This document shows positions 7,958 through 16,450 of a stretch of 64,000 nucleotides of DNA, one piece after another. Numbering within the stretch: position 1 is the first letter of the stretch; every line of letters begins with the position of its first letter. The notes beneath the pieces are model-generated. The model ran no database searches. It was not told the DNA's origin and saw only the letters and a list, made by a program, of their open reading frames with translations. The stretch is taken from NCBI GenBank assembly GCA_000751555.1, contig CCEZ01000020.1, positions 27,717 through 91,716 of the forward strand, in the 5' to 3' direction. Position numbers and translations under genes: made by a program. Source of the DNA: Anaerosalibacter massiliensis. Lineage in GTDB: Bacteria > Bacillota > Clostridia > Tissierellales > Sporanaerobacteraceae.

Positions 7958-8578
7958 ATGTATATTAAAAAACCTATGGATATAGAAAATAAAAGTATGG
8001 ATATTATAGAAGAAGTAATGGAAGATACTAATTTTTCTTTTGAAGAAAAGGTTATTGTTAAAAGAATGATTCATACTACTGGAGATTTTGATTATAAGAA
8101 TATAGTAGAGTTTAAAGGTGATTTTTTAAATAATGCTATAGAAGGAATTAAAGGTGGAGGAATTATATATACAGATACTAAAATGGCTTATTCAGGAATA
8201 AATAAAAATGCACTATCTAAAACAAATTGCAATTTAAAGTATTTTATAGATGATGAAAGAGCAAGAAAACTTTCAAAAGAATTAAGAACAACAAGATCTG
8301 CTTGTGCCATAGATTTAGCAGTATCTGAAGGCATAGACATGTTTGCTATAGGAAATGCTCCTACTGCACTTTTTAGACTTTTAGAACTTGTAGATGAAGG
8401 AAAGGTTAGTCCTAAGTTTATAATAGGAGTACCAGTAGGATTTGTAGGGGCTAAGGAATCAAGGGAAGAGTTAAGGAAGTATAATATACCATCTATATCT
8501 ACTGTAGGTACAAAAGGTGGTAGCAATGTAGCCGCTTCAATTGTAAACGCTCTTTTATACATGGTGGTAGGAAGATGA
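7958..8578 (+). CDS. cbiC: Cobalt-precorrin-8 methylmutase CbiC
   Basis: CbiC moves the C11 methyl group to C12 of cobalt-precorrin-8, giving cobyrinic acid. The 206-aa protein contains the catalytic His39 in IHTTGDF, GGGIIYTDTKMA, RTTRSACAID, IGNAPTALF and GVPVGFVGAKESRE, all family hallmarks. It follows cbiA by eight bases, and its stop overlaps the cbiD start (ATGA), so translation is probably coupled. Confidence 0.96.
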   Translation: MYIKKPMDIENKSMDIIEEVMEDTNFSFEEKVIVKRMIHTTGDFDYKNIVEFKGDFLNNAIEGIKGGGIIYTDTKMAYSGINKNALSKTNCNLKYFIDDERARKLSKELRTTRSACAIDLAVSEGIDMFAIGNAPTALFRLLELVDEGKVSPKFIIGVPVGFVGAKESREELRKYNIPSISTVGTKGGSNVAASIVNALLYMVVGR

Positions 8579-9648
8579 ATGATGGAGAAATGTATGTAAT
8601 TAGAGAAGGTAAAAAATTAAGATGTGGTTATACTACAGGAAGTTGTGCTGCTGGAGCAGCTAAAGGAGCAGCTTTTCTTCTTGAAGAAAAAGAATTATCT
8701 TTTGTAGAAATAGGTACTCCTGCAGGAATAGAATTGAAGCTCGAAATAAAAAACCCACAAATAGAAAATGAATGGGCATCTTGTTGTATTGTGAAAGATG
8801 CTGGAGATGACCCAGATGTAACTGATGGAATGGATATATATGCTAAAGTGAGAAAGAGAAAAGATGGGAAAGTTTTCATAGATGGAGGAGAAGGGATAGG
8901 CAGAATAAAAAGAAAAGGACTATTTGGCGAAATAGGATCAGCAGCTATAAATCCAATACCTAGAAAAATGATAGAAAAAGAGATTAGAACTGTCTCAGAT
9001 TCTGGTTATGATGTAATAATATATGCTCCCATGGGAAAAAAAATTGCTAAAAAAACTTACAACAAAAATATAGGAGTAGAAGGCGGTATTTCTATTATAG
9101 GTACAAAAGGTATAGTATATCCTATGTCAGAAGATGCCCTTATAAAGACTATCTATCTTGAGGCAGATGCAGTAATGGAAAAAGAAGGAAAGGATAATAT
9201 AATTTTAGTACCAGGAAATTATGGAGAAAAAATAGCAGATTCTCTTAATTTTAAAGGTGGAAAAGTAAAGATTTCTAATTATATAGGCGATAGCATTCTT
9301 TATATGTACAACAAGGGTTTTAAATCTATGACTCTTATAGGACATATAGGTAAATTTGCTAAATTATCTATAGGAGTATTTAATACTCATAGCAAGGTTT
9401 GTGATGGAAGAATGGAGGCTTTCATATATTATTTAGCTTTAAGAGGGGCAGATATGAAAGTTATTGAAAGAATAAAAAATGCAATAACAGCTGAAGAAGC
9501 TCTAAACATTTGCATAGAAGAAGGTTATAGCGAAGTAGTCTATGATATGGAAAGTGGATGTGAAGAGAGAATTAAAAAGTATTTAAAAGATGAAAATTAT
9601 TCAGTAGATGTAATTATATATTCTATGGAAAGAGGTGCTTTTATTTGA
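8575..9648 (+). CDS. cbiD: Cobalt-precorrin-5B C1-methyltransferase CbiD
   Basis: CbiD methylates C1 during ring contraction of the anaerobic pathway. Family features in the 357-aa product are LRCGYTTGSCAAGAAK near the N-terminus, VKDAGDDPDVTDG, GEGIGRIKRKGL, GNYGE and LIGHIGKFAKLSIG. The overlap with cbiC and the TTG start of cbiE inside its last codons place it firmly in the operon. CbiD is specific to the cobalt-early (anaerobic) route. Confidence 0.95.
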   Translation: MNDGEMYVIREGKKLRCGYTTGSCAAGAAKGAAFLLEEKELSFVEIGTPAGIELKLEIKNPQIENEWASCCIVKDAGDDPDVTDGMDIYAKVRKRKDGKVFIDGGEGIGRIKRKGLFGEIGSAAINPIPRKMIEKEIRTVSDSGYDVIIYAPMGKKIAKKTYNKNIGVEGGISIIGTKGIVYPMSEDALIKTIYLEADAVMEKEGKDNIILVPGNYGEKIADSLNFKGGKVKISNYIGDSILYMYNKGFKSMTLIGHIGKFAKLSIGVFNTHSKVCDGRMEAFIYYLALRGADMKVIERIKNAITAEEALNICIEEGYSEVVYDMESGCEERIKKYLKDENYSVDVIIYSMERGAFI

Positions 9649-10241
9649 TAACAGTAGCTGGCATAGGGCCAGGAAATCCAAAACTTATTACAGAAGAGGT
9701 AAAAGAGGCTATAATAGATGCCGAATCTGTAATAGCATTTGGAAGAGTTTCTGAATCACTTAAAGATTTAAGAAAGGACTATATAAAAGTAAAAAGTGTA
9801 AATGAAATATTAAATATTTTGTCTGAAAAGGAAAATGTACTAATATTAGCTTCTGGTGATCCTTGTTTCTATGGTATATTAGAATATTTAAAGAAGAAAG
9901 ATGTAAATATAGATAATGTGCTTCCAGGAATATCTTCTTTTCAGTACATGATGGGAAGGCTAAAGAAAAGCTGGAATAGAGCGAGTTTTTTGTCTCTTCA
10001 TGGTAGGTATAATAAGTTGGAAAATGTAAATAATAGCCCTCTTACAATAATACTTACAGATAAAAATAATACTCCATCAAAAATATCAAAGTCTCTTCAT
10101 AAATTAGGGTTAAAAGGGAAGATATATGCAGGATTTAATTTATCCTATAGCGATGAAAAAATTGTTTTAGTTAATATAGGAGATGATATAGAAGACATAT
10201 CTTCTTTAGCAGTGGTGGTGGTAGAAAATGAGATGGATTAG
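9645..10241 (+). CDS. cbiE: Cobalt-precorrin-7 C5-methyltransferase CbiE
   Basis: CbiE is a tetrapyrrole methylase that acts on C5 of the corrin ring, usually with CbiT. The 198-aa product has the N-terminal GIGPGNPKLIT motif, the SAM-binding ASGDPCFYG, a VLPGISSFQYM block and SLHGR. The start is TTG (9645) with agaggtg 8-14 bases upstream, overlapping the cbiD stop by four bases. Its end overlaps cbiT by 14 bases, as often seen where the two proteins work together or are fused as CobL. Confidence 0.93.
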   Translation: MITVAGIGPGNPKLITEEVKEAIIDAESVIAFGRVSESLKDLRKDYIKVKSVNEILNILSEKENVLILASGDPCFYGILEYLKKKDVNIDNVLPGISSFQYMMGRLKKSWNRASFLSLHGRYNKLENVNNSPLTIILTDKNNTPSKISKSLHKLGLKGKIYAGFNLSYSDEKIVLVNIGDDIEDISSLAVVVVENEMD

Positions 10242-10776
10242 AGATGAGGAATTTATAAGAGGAAATATTCCTATGACTAAATTTGATATAAGAGTTTTGG
10301 CTGTAGCTTTTCTTTCTATAGAAGAGGGAGATGTATTTTTAGATATAGGAGCAGGAACTGGTTCTATATCTATAGAGGGAGCCCTTCAAGGAGCAAAGGT
10401 TTGTGCGGTGGAAAGGGAAAAAGAAGGAATAGAACTAATTAAAAAGAATAAAAATAAGTTTAATGTAGATATAAAAATAGTTGAGGGACAGGCTCCAGAT
10501 TGTATACCATCTTTAAAATTTAACAAATGTTTTATAGGTGGAAGTGGTGGTAGATTAAGTTATATATTTGAATATTTAGAAGAAAATCTAGAAAGTGAAG
10601 GTGTAGTTTGTGCCAATTTTATTACATTAAAAAATTTAAATGAGTTTATAGAGCTATTGGAGAAATATAACTATAGGAATATTGAAACAAAGCTTATTCA
10701 ATCAGCTCAAACAAATAAAATAGGTCTTATAAAAGGGAATAATCCAATATTTTTAGTAAAGGGTGTGAAAAGGTGA
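10228..10776 (+). CDS. cbiT: Cobalt-precorrin-6B C15-methyltransferase (decarboxylating) CbiT
   Basis: CbiT methylates C15 and decarboxylates the C12 acetate side chain. It is a class I Rossmann-fold SAM methyltransferase, unlike CbiE. The N-terminal IRDEEFIRGNIPMTKFDIR is typical, and FLDIGAGTGSISIEGA is the SAM-binding motif; FIGGSGGRL follows. The 182-aa length is normal. Starting inside the cbiE coding end, it is likely translated by coupling with CbiE. Confidence 0.94.
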   Translation: MRWIRDEEFIRGNIPMTKFDIRVLAVAFLSIEEGDVFLDIGAGTGSISIEGALQGAKVCAVEREKEGIELIKKNKNKFNVDIKIVEGQAPDCIPSLKFNKCFIGGSGGRLSYIFEYLEENLESEGVVCANFITLKNLNEFIELLEKYNYRNIETKLIQSAQTNKIGLIKGNNPIFLVKGVKR

Positions 10777-11438
10777 AAAAATTATTTGGAGTAGGGACAG
10801 GTCCAGGAGATAAGGAATATTTAACATTGAAAGCAGTAAAGGCTATGGAAAATGCAGATGTAATATTTGCTCCTAATAATAATGGAAAAAACATGGCATT
10901 AGATACAGCTAAAGATTTTATTGAAGAGAAGAAAATAGTCTTAATAGATTTTCCTATGGGAAAAGTTAAGAAAAAAGATTATAAAAAAGCGGCAGAGTTA
11001 ATCAAAAAAGAAATTTCAGATGGAAAATCAGGAGTATTTTTAACTATAGGTGATCCTATGATTTATAGTACCTTTATATATTTGATGGAGAATATAGAAG
11101 AGTTGGGAGTAGAAGTAGAAGTAGTTCCTGGTATAACTTCCTTTTTAGCAGGAGCTGCAAAAATAAAAATTCCTATTACTGTAAAAGGGGATAGATTTTT
11201 ATTAGTTGATGATATAGTAGATGAGGATGTATTAGCAGAAACTGATTCTATATGTATTTTAAAAACTACTAAAAATAAAGAAGATGTTATAAATTTACTT
11301 GAAAAAAATAGATTTTCTTATACCTATATTAAAAGATGTAGCCTTGAAGGAGAAAAGGTATTGAAAAATAAAGAGGAAATACTAGAAGATAAAGATTATA
11401 TATCATTCATACTTGGAAGGAGGAAGGAAAATGATTAG
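10773..11438 (+). CDS. cbiL: Cobalt-precorrin-2 C20-methyltransferase CbiL
   Basis: CbiL commits cobalt-precorrin-2 to the corrin branch by methylating C20. The 221-aa tetrapyrrole methylase shows GVGTGPGDKEYLTLKAV, TIGDPMIYSTF, VVPGITSFLAGAA and PITVKGD. The start is GTG in a GTGA overlap with the cbiT stop. Several other methylases share this fold; the YLTLKAV block and the GDPMIYSTF motif favour CbiL. Confidence 0.93.
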   Translation: MKKLFGVGTGPGDKEYLTLKAVKAMENADVIFAPNNNGKNMALDTAKDFIEEKKIVLIDFPMGKVKKKDYKKAAELIKKEISDGKSGVFLTIGDPMIYSTFIYLMENIEELGVEVEVVPGITSFLAGAAKIKIPITVKGDRFLLVDDIVDEDVLAETDSICILKTTKNKEDVINLLEKNRFSYTYIKRCSLEGEKVLKNKEEILEDKDYISFILGRRKEND

Positions 11439-12186
11439 TTTTGTAGGGGCAGGACCAGGAGATGTTGATTTAATAACTATTAAAGGAAGAAAACTTCTGG
11501 AAAGAGCAGATATTGTTATATATGCAGGAAGTTTAGTATCTAAAGAACATTTGAGTTTCTGTAAAAAAGGATGCAAATTTTATAATAGTGCATCTATGAC
11601 TTTAGAAGAAGTAATAAATATAATGGAAGATGGAATAAATAAAGGTTTGAATATAGTAAGGCTCCATACGGGAGATCCAACTATATACGGTGCTATAAAA
11701 GAACAAATGGATATTTTAGATGAGAAGAAAATTTCCTATGAGGTAATTCCTGGTGTTAGCTCTTTTACTGCGGCTTGTTCAGCTATAAAAAAAGAGTTTA
11801 CTCTTCCAGAAGTAAGTCAAACAGTTATTCTTACTAGAATAGAAGGCAGGACTAGTGTGCCAGAAAATGAAGATTTAGAAAAATTAGCTTCTTATGGTGC
11901 TTCTATGGCTATATTTCTTTCAGTACAACAGATAGACAATGTAGTAGAAAAGTTAAAAGACGGATATAAGAGAGAAAATGTGCCAATTGCGGTAGTTTAT
12001 AAGGCTACTTGGGAAGATGAAAAGATAGTTTTAGGTACATTAGAGAATATTAGTGAAAAAGTTAAAGAGGAAGGAATTAAAAAAACTGCTCAAATACTTG
12101 TAGGAGATTTTATATCAGGAGATTATGAAAGATCAAAGCTTTATAATCCAGAATTTACCCATGAGTATAGGAGAGCATCTAAATGA
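11431..12186 (+). CDS. cbiF: Cobalt-precorrin-4 C11-methyltransferase CbiF
   Basis: CbiF methylates C11 of cobalt-precorrin-4. Motifs are FVGAGPGDVDLITIKG, YAGSLVS, RLHTGDPTIYGAI, VIPGVSSFTAACSA and LPEVSQTVILTR, all diagnostic. The ATG at 11431 is chosen over an upstream in-frame TTG at 11413 because an aaggagg site at 11418-11424 precedes it and homologues begin with MISFVGAGPGD. It overlaps the cbiL end by eight bases and the cbiG start by four. Confidence 0.95.
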   Translation: MISFVGAGPGDVDLITIKGRKLLERADIVIYAGSLVSKEHLSFCKKGCKFYNSASMTLEEVINIMEDGINKGLNIVRLHTGDPTIYGAIKEQMDILDEKKISYEVIPGVSSFTAACSAIKKEFTLPEVSQTVILTRIEGRTSVPENEDLEKLASYGASMAIFLSVQQIDNVVEKLKDGYKRENVPIAVVYKATWEDEKIVLGTLENISEKVKEEGIKKTAQILVGDFISGDYERSKLYNPEFTHEYRRASK

Positions 12187-13205
12187 AAGTAGCCTGTTTA
12201 TCATTTACAGACAGTGGCAGAGAAATAGGTGAACGATTATATAATTATAAAGGCAAAGATATTCAAATTGTCCATTATGTAAATTCTAATATTGAAGGTG
12301 GTATTAAGAGTATTATTAAAGATATCGTAGAAAATTATGATGGTATAATTTTTATTTCTGCTACAGGAATAGCAGTTAGAATGATAAGCCCATATATAAT
12401 AGATAAGACTGTAGATCCAGCAATAATAGTAGTTGATGATTTAGGAAGATTTTCTATAAGTTTATTATCTGGGCATATAGGCAGAGGAAATTTCCTATGT
12501 AAGCAGGTAGCTAGTATATTAGGAGCAAGGCCAGTCATAACAACTGCTTCAGACAATAGGGGAATAGAAGCTATAGATGCATTTAGCATGAAAATGGATT
12601 ATTTCATGGAAGATATGGAGTCTATAAAGGATATTACAGCAATGATGGTAAATGGGAAAAAAATTGGCTTTTATTCTGAAGACGAAAAAATTATTTCGTA
12701 TGACAATATAGTAGTTATAAATAAATTTGAAGATATAGAAGATGTTAAAGATGAGGTAGATGGTTTTATACTAATAACTTCTGTTAAAAGTATAGATTTA
12801 GATACTCCTCATACTATTTTAAGACCTAAAAACTTAAATATAGGAATAGGCTGTAGAAAAGGTGTTGAAGAAGGTAGAATAGTTGAATCTGTACTGAATA
12901 TTTTAAATAAAAATAATCTTTCTGAAAGGTCAATAAAATCTATTGGAACAGTAGAAATAAAAAAGTATGAAAGTGGAATTATAGAAACTAGCAAATATTT
13001 TAACTGTCCTCTCAATATTTTTACTATAGATGAGATAGAAAAAGTGGAAGATAAATTTGGAAAAAGTGATTTTGTTAAAAAAACCATAGGTGTTTTTTCT
13101 GTAAGTGAGCCCTGTGCATATCTTTCAGGAGGAGAAATAATAGTAGAAAAAACTAGATGCAATGGTATTACAATAGCAATATCGAAGGAGGAGAACCATG
13201 GCTAA
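12183..13205 (+). CDS. cbiG: Cobalt-precorrin-5A hydrolase CbiG
   Basis: CbiG opens the ring lactone and removes the C20 fragment as acetaldehyde, completing ring contraction in the anaerobic pathway. The 340-aa product has an N-terminal domain with FISATGIAVRMISPYI and LSGHIGRGN, and a C-terminal CobE/GbiG-like domain beginning about residue 220 with LNIGIGCRKG. It starts in an ATGA overlap with cbiF and ends overlapping cbiH by eight bases. CbiG has no counterpart in the aerobic route, confirming pathway type. Confidence 0.95.
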   Translation: MKVACLSFTDSGREIGERLYNYKGKDIQIVHYVNSNIEGGIKSIIKDIVENYDGIIFISATGIAVRMISPYIIDKTVDPAIIVVDDLGRFSISLLSGHIGRGNFLCKQVASILGARPVITTASDNRGIEAIDAFSMKMDYFMEDMESIKDITAMMVNGKKIGFYSEDEKIISYDNIVVINKFEDIEDVKDEVDGFILITSVKSIDLDTPHTILRPKNLNIGIGCRKGVEEGRIVESVLNILNKNNLSERSIKSIGTVEIKKYESGIIETSKYFNCPLNIFTIDEIEKVEDKFGKSDFVKKTIGVFSVSEPCAYLSGGEIIVEKTRCNGITIAISKEENHG

Positions 13206-13917
13206 ATTATATGTGATAGGAATAGGTCCGGGGAGAAGAGAAAATATGACTTTAAGAGCTATAAACGCTTTAATAAAGTCTGAAGTAATAGTAGGATACA
13301 CCCCTTATATAGAATACTTAGAAGAACTTGTAGAGGGAAAAGAAATAATATCTACAGGAATGAAGGGAGAAATAGAAAGATGTAAACTAGCTATTGAATC
13401 CGTAAGGGAAGGGAAAAATACTTCTATTGTAAGCACAGGTGATGCAGGCCTTTATGGAATGGCAGGCCCTATTTTAGAATTGGCAAAAGATATAGAGGTA
13501 GAAATTGTACCAGGAGTAACAGCAGCTTTTTCTGCGGCAGGTGAATTAGGTTCTCCTATTATGCATGACTTTTGCTCTATTAGCTTAAGTGATCTTCTAA
13601 CCCCTTGGAGCTTAATAGAGAAGAGAATTGAAAATGCAGCTGCAGCAGATTTTGTTATAACTATATATAATCCTAGAAGTAAAGGCAGAAAAAAACATAT
13701 TGAAAAAGCAGTAGAAATAATGCTTAAATATAAATCACCTTCTACACCTGTAGGAATTGTTAAAAATTCAGGAAGAGATGGACAAGAACAGATTATTACA
13801 ACTTTAGGTAATATAGACTATAAAAAAATAGACATGCTTTGTGTATTGATAATAGGAAATAGTATGACCTATATAGAAAACGATCATATGATAACGCCCA
13901 GGGGGTATGATCTTTGA
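13198..13917 (+). CDS. cbiH: Cobalt-precorrin-3 C17-methyltransferase CbiH
   Basis: CbiH methylates C17 and promotes ring contraction. The 239-aa protein shows GIGPGRRENMTLRAI, VGYTPYIEYL, STGDAGLYGMAG, VPGVTAAFSAAGELG, FCSISLSDLLTPW and VITIYNPRSKGR, all hallmark blocks. It is the short single-domain form without the iron-sulfur extension found in some Bacillus homologues. A strong aaggagg site precedes the ATG. Confidence 0.95.
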   Translation: MAKLYVIGIGPGRRENMTLRAINALIKSEVIVGYTPYIEYLEELVEGKEIISTGMKGEIERCKLAIESVREGKNTSIVSTGDAGLYGMAGPILELAKDIEVEIVPGVTAAFSAAGELGSPIMHDFCSISLSDLLTPWSLIEKRIENAAAADFVITIYNPRSKGRKKHIEKAVEIMLKYKSPSTPVGIVKNSGRDGQEQIITTLGNIDYKKIDMLCVLIIGNSMTYIENDHMITPRGYDL

Positions 13918-14657
13918 TATGGATAATAGGGGGAACTAGTGAAGCTAGAGAACTTATAGATAATATAGAAGATATAGAAGATTTTATTATAACTAGTGCA
14001 ACAGAGAGTGAAAGACAATTTATAAATTCATCTAAATTAGTAGTAGGAAGAATGGCTTTAGATAAAATGCTCCAATTTATAGAAGATAAAAATATAAATC
14101 TTATAATAGATCTTTCCCATCCTTATGCAAAAGTGGTAAGTAAAAATGCAAAGGAAGCCTCTAAGACTAAAAATATAAAATATATTAGATATATTAGATG
14201 TAAGACAAATATACCTTCTTGGGCAGTATATTTAAAAGATTATAGTGAATGTATATCTTATTTAAGAACTATTTCTGGAAATGTATTTTTTACTACAGGT
14301 TCTAAAAATATAGGAGATTTTGAGAAAGTAAGAGGAAAAAACAGATTTGTATATAGAATATTGCCAGCCTTAGAAAGTATAGAAGAATGTAAAAAATATA
14401 ATATTCATATGAAAGACATTGTAGCTATTCTAGGTCCTTTTTCCAAGGAATTTAATAAGGCCATGTTTAGGGAATATACTGCGGATTATGTAGTTATGAA
14501 AGATAGTGGCAAAAAGGGTGGAGTATTGGAACGTATAGAAGCTTGCAAGGAGCTTGGCATAACCCCAGTAGTTATAGGAAGGTATGAAGAGGAAGGAATA
14601 GAAAGTTTAGAGGAAATAGAAAGATTTATTAGAAATTATAATATGAAAGGAGAATAG
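13914..14657 (+). CDS. cbiJ: Cobalt-precorrin-6A reductase CbiJ
   Basis: CbiJ reduces the macrocycle of cobalt-precorrin-6A with NAD(P)H. The 247-aa product begins with IWIIGGTSEARELI (nucleotide-binding), and later has LIIDLSHPYAKVVSKNA, FFTTGSKNIGDF, ILGPFSKEFN and VMKDSGKKGG, as in CobK/CbiJ. The start is TTG at 13914, overlapping the cbiH stop by four bases, with agggggt upstream. Confidence 0.94.
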   Translation: MIWIIGGTSEARELIDNIEDIEDFIITSATESERQFINSSKLVVGRMALDKMLQFIEDKNINLIIDLSHPYAKVVSKNAKEASKTKNIKYIRYIRCKTNIPSWAVYLKDYSECISYLRTISGNVFFTTGSKNIGDFEKVRGKNRFVYRILPALESIEECKKYNIHMKDIVAILGPFSKEFNKAMFREYTADYVVMKDSGKKGGVLERIEACKELGITPVVIGRYEEEGIESLEEIERFIRNYNMKGE

Positions 14658-14660
14658 TAA

Positions 14661-14930
14661 TTGGAAAATTCATATAAATTTTATAGAAATACTGCTTGTA
14701 AGTATTTGCCTTGTCATAAAGTAAAAAATGAAGAAGAATTTAATTGTTTATTTTGTTATTGTCCACTTTATTTTTTAGAAGAATGTGGAGGAAATTATCA
14801 AGATCATAAAGGAATTAAAGACTGTACAAACTGTCTTATACCTCATTCGCCAAAAGGCTATGATTATATAAATAATAAAATAATGGAAGTAAACAGAAAG
14901 AGAATGGCTAAGATAGTTGAAGATAAATAA
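14661..14930 (+). CDS. Small cysteine-rich protein at the end of the cobalamin operon
   Basis: An 89-aa protein with eight Cys in its first 55 residues or so: TACKYLPCHK, FNCLFCYCPLY, LEECGGN and DCTNCLIPH. This matches the conserved 'cysteine-rich small domain' family of anaerobes, often encoded near cobalamin genes; its biochemical role is not established. The Cys pairs suggest an iron-sulfur cluster or zinc site. The start is TTG three bases after the cbiJ stop, behind aaaggaga. Its position as last operon gene suggests, without proving, a role in corrinoid synthesis or metal supply. Confidence 0.8.
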   Translation: MENSYKFYRNTACKYLPCHKVKNEEEFNCLFCYCPLYFLEECGGNYQDHKGIKDCTNCLIPHSPKGYDYINNKIMEVNRKRMAKIVEDK

Positions 14931-14945
14931 TATATAGTGTATAAT
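14917..14945 (+). promoter_or_regulatory. Promoter of the manganese-riboswitch transcript
   Basis: TTGAAG at 14917-14922 and TATAAT at 14940-14945 are 17 bases apart. The -35 lies inside the last codons of the preceding gene, and transcription would start near 14952, just before the riboswitch. Confidence 0.6.
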
Positions 14946-14965
14946 ATATGAAATAAATAGCATTT

Positions 14966-15072
14966 GCTAAAAGGGAGTAGCTGCATATATTTTGCAAATA
15001 GGGTCAACATGCTGGTAGAAATACCTGGTCCTATTTACTCTTAATAAAAAAAGAGGAGCGAGACTTTTAGTT
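14966..15072 (+). promoter_or_regulatory. yybP-ykoY manganese riboswitch
   Basis: The segment begins ctaaaagggagtagct, contains gtcaaca in an internal hairpin, and ends gaggagcgagacttttag, matching the conserved ends of the yybP-ykoY class. Helix P1 forms between ctaaaag (14967-14973) and cttttag (15064-15070). The 3' strand of P1 is also the 5' arm of the following terminator, so Mn2+ binding should favour read-through (an ON switch). The downstream gene is a predicted manganese exporter. Confidence 0.88.
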
Positions 15073-15115
15073 TAATAGGGAATAATAAACTTATTAAACT
15101 AAAAGTCTTTTTTTA
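15061..15115 (+). terminator. Terminator competing with the manganese riboswitch
   Basis: A perfect 17-bp stem pairs 15061-15077 (agacttttagtttaata) with 15092-15108, followed by a run of Ts. Its left arm overlaps P1 of the riboswitch, giving a mutually exclusive structure. Confidence 0.9.
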
Positions 15116-15139
15116 TGGAAAAGCAAAGGAGGAAAAAAC

Positions 15140-16258
15140 TTGTTAAAAGAATTGTTAAGAGCATTTTTTCTAATATTTATTGCTGAAATGGGAGATAAAA
15201 CTCAAATTATAGCTATGACTTTTGCCACTCAATACAAAGTGAAAGAAGTATTATTTGGAGTACTAATTGGAGTGTTTTTAAATCATGGTATAGCCATTAT
15301 CTTAGGGAAATATCTTTCAAAAGTAGTACCATTAGATTTAGTTCAAATTATGGCTGGAGTATTATTTGTTATATTTGGTATTCTAGCATTAAGAGTTGAA
15401 GAGGAAGAAGAAAGTGGATATTCTAAGAGAAACTTTAGTCCTATAATAACTGTAGCTTTAGCATTTTTTATAGGTGAATTAGGAGATAAGACTCAACTTA
15501 CAGCTATGACTTTAGCTGCGGAAGGGAATTATCCTATATTTATTTTATTTGGAACTACATTAGGAATGTTAGGTACTAGTGGATTAGGAATTTTTGTTGG
15601 CAGTAGGATAGGTGAAAAAATACCAGATATACTGATAAAAATAATATCATCTTCAGTATTTTTAATATTTGGTACTTTAAAATTGTTCCAGGTGTTACCA
15701 AAGGAGTACTTAACAGACTTAAATATAATAACTTATTTTGTTATACTATCAGCTATAATATTTATATCTATAAAGAAGCTAATATATTTAAGGAAATCTG
15801 GTCAAAAATCAGCTATGAGGGAAGTAGCTGCTACATTATATACGCAAACCAAAGAGCTTAAAAAAGCAGTAGATGATATATGCTTAGGAGAAGAAACTTG
15901 TGGCATGTGTATGGGAGAAAAATGTATAATAGGATTTACAAAGGAAATACTGGAAAAGGCTAAAAAAGAAGAGTGCTATTATTTAGATGGAGATGTAGAT
16001 TTTAATAAATTTATAAATAAAAGTTTTAATATAGATAAAGTAATAGAAGCATTGATATTGATAATAGATGATTATTTAAAATATGGAATAGAAACTGATG
16101 AAAGGTTTGTAGTAAATAAGACTAGAAGAGCATTAGAATTAATAATCTTTAACAAAGATATACCTTTTAATGGAGATGTGCATAGTTATATAGAGAATAT
16201 AGAAAAGGAAAACAAAGGTATTGGGGATATAATTAGAAAAAGAGTGTTAAATGACTAA
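15140..16258 (+). CDS. GDT1/UPF0016 (MneA-like) manganese exporter with Cys-rich C-terminal extension
   Basis: UPF0016 proteins are inner-membrane cation transporters; bacterial members export Mn2+. The first 200 residues or so contain the two signature repeats, EMGDKTQIIAMTFA and ELGDKTQLTAMTLA, in hydrophobic helices. The family is usually about 190-230 aa; this protein has 372. The extra part (about 210-372) is soluble-looking and holds Cys248, 254, 257 and 262 (spacing C-x5-C-x2-C-x4-C), possibly a metal or iron-sulfur site. The start is TTG at 15140 behind aaaggagg. Control by the yybP-ykoY riboswitch supports the manganese assignment. The role of the tail is unknown. Confidence 0.85.
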   Translation: MLKELLRAFFLIFIAEMGDKTQIIAMTFATQYKVKEVLFGVLIGVFLNHGIAIILGKYLSKVVPLDLVQIMAGVLFVIFGILALRVEEEEESGYSKRNFSPIITVALAFFIGELGDKTQLTAMTLAAEGNYPIFILFGTTLGMLGTSGLGIFVGSRIGEKIPDILIKIISSSVFLIFGTLKLFQVLPKEYLTDLNIITYFVILSAIIFISIKKLIYLRKSGQKSAMREVAATLYTQTKELKKAVDDICLGEETCGMCMGEKCIIGFTKEILEKAKKEECYYLDGDVDFNKFINKSFNIDKVIEALILIIDDYLKYGIETDERFVVNKTRRALELIIFNKDIPFNGDVHSYIENIEKENKGIGDIIRKRVLND

Positions 16259-16365
16259 CAAGGTGAAATAAATAATATCAATATATAAATTGATAAAGTA
16301 AAACCTTTTCCCAAGGAAATCAAGAAATAATTAAAAAAAAATTAATAAAAAAATGAATAATAAAG

Positions 16366-16416
16366 TTGACCATTGGTCATTATAGTATTATAATAATAAC
16401 TACTGACCGATGGTCA
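16366..16416 (+). promoter_or_regulatory. Promoter with two TetR-type operator palindromes
   Basis: TTGACC (16366-16371) and TATAAT (16389-16394) are separated by 17 bases. A palindrome TGACCATTGGTCA (16367-16379) covers the -35, and a near copy TGACCGATGGTCA (16404-16416) covers the region just after the expected start site, 37 bases centre to centre. This layout suits autorepression by the adjacent TetR protein. Confidence 0.8.
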
Positions 16417-16450
16417 TTATTTGTTTTTGAGGAGGTGGATATATATTTAA

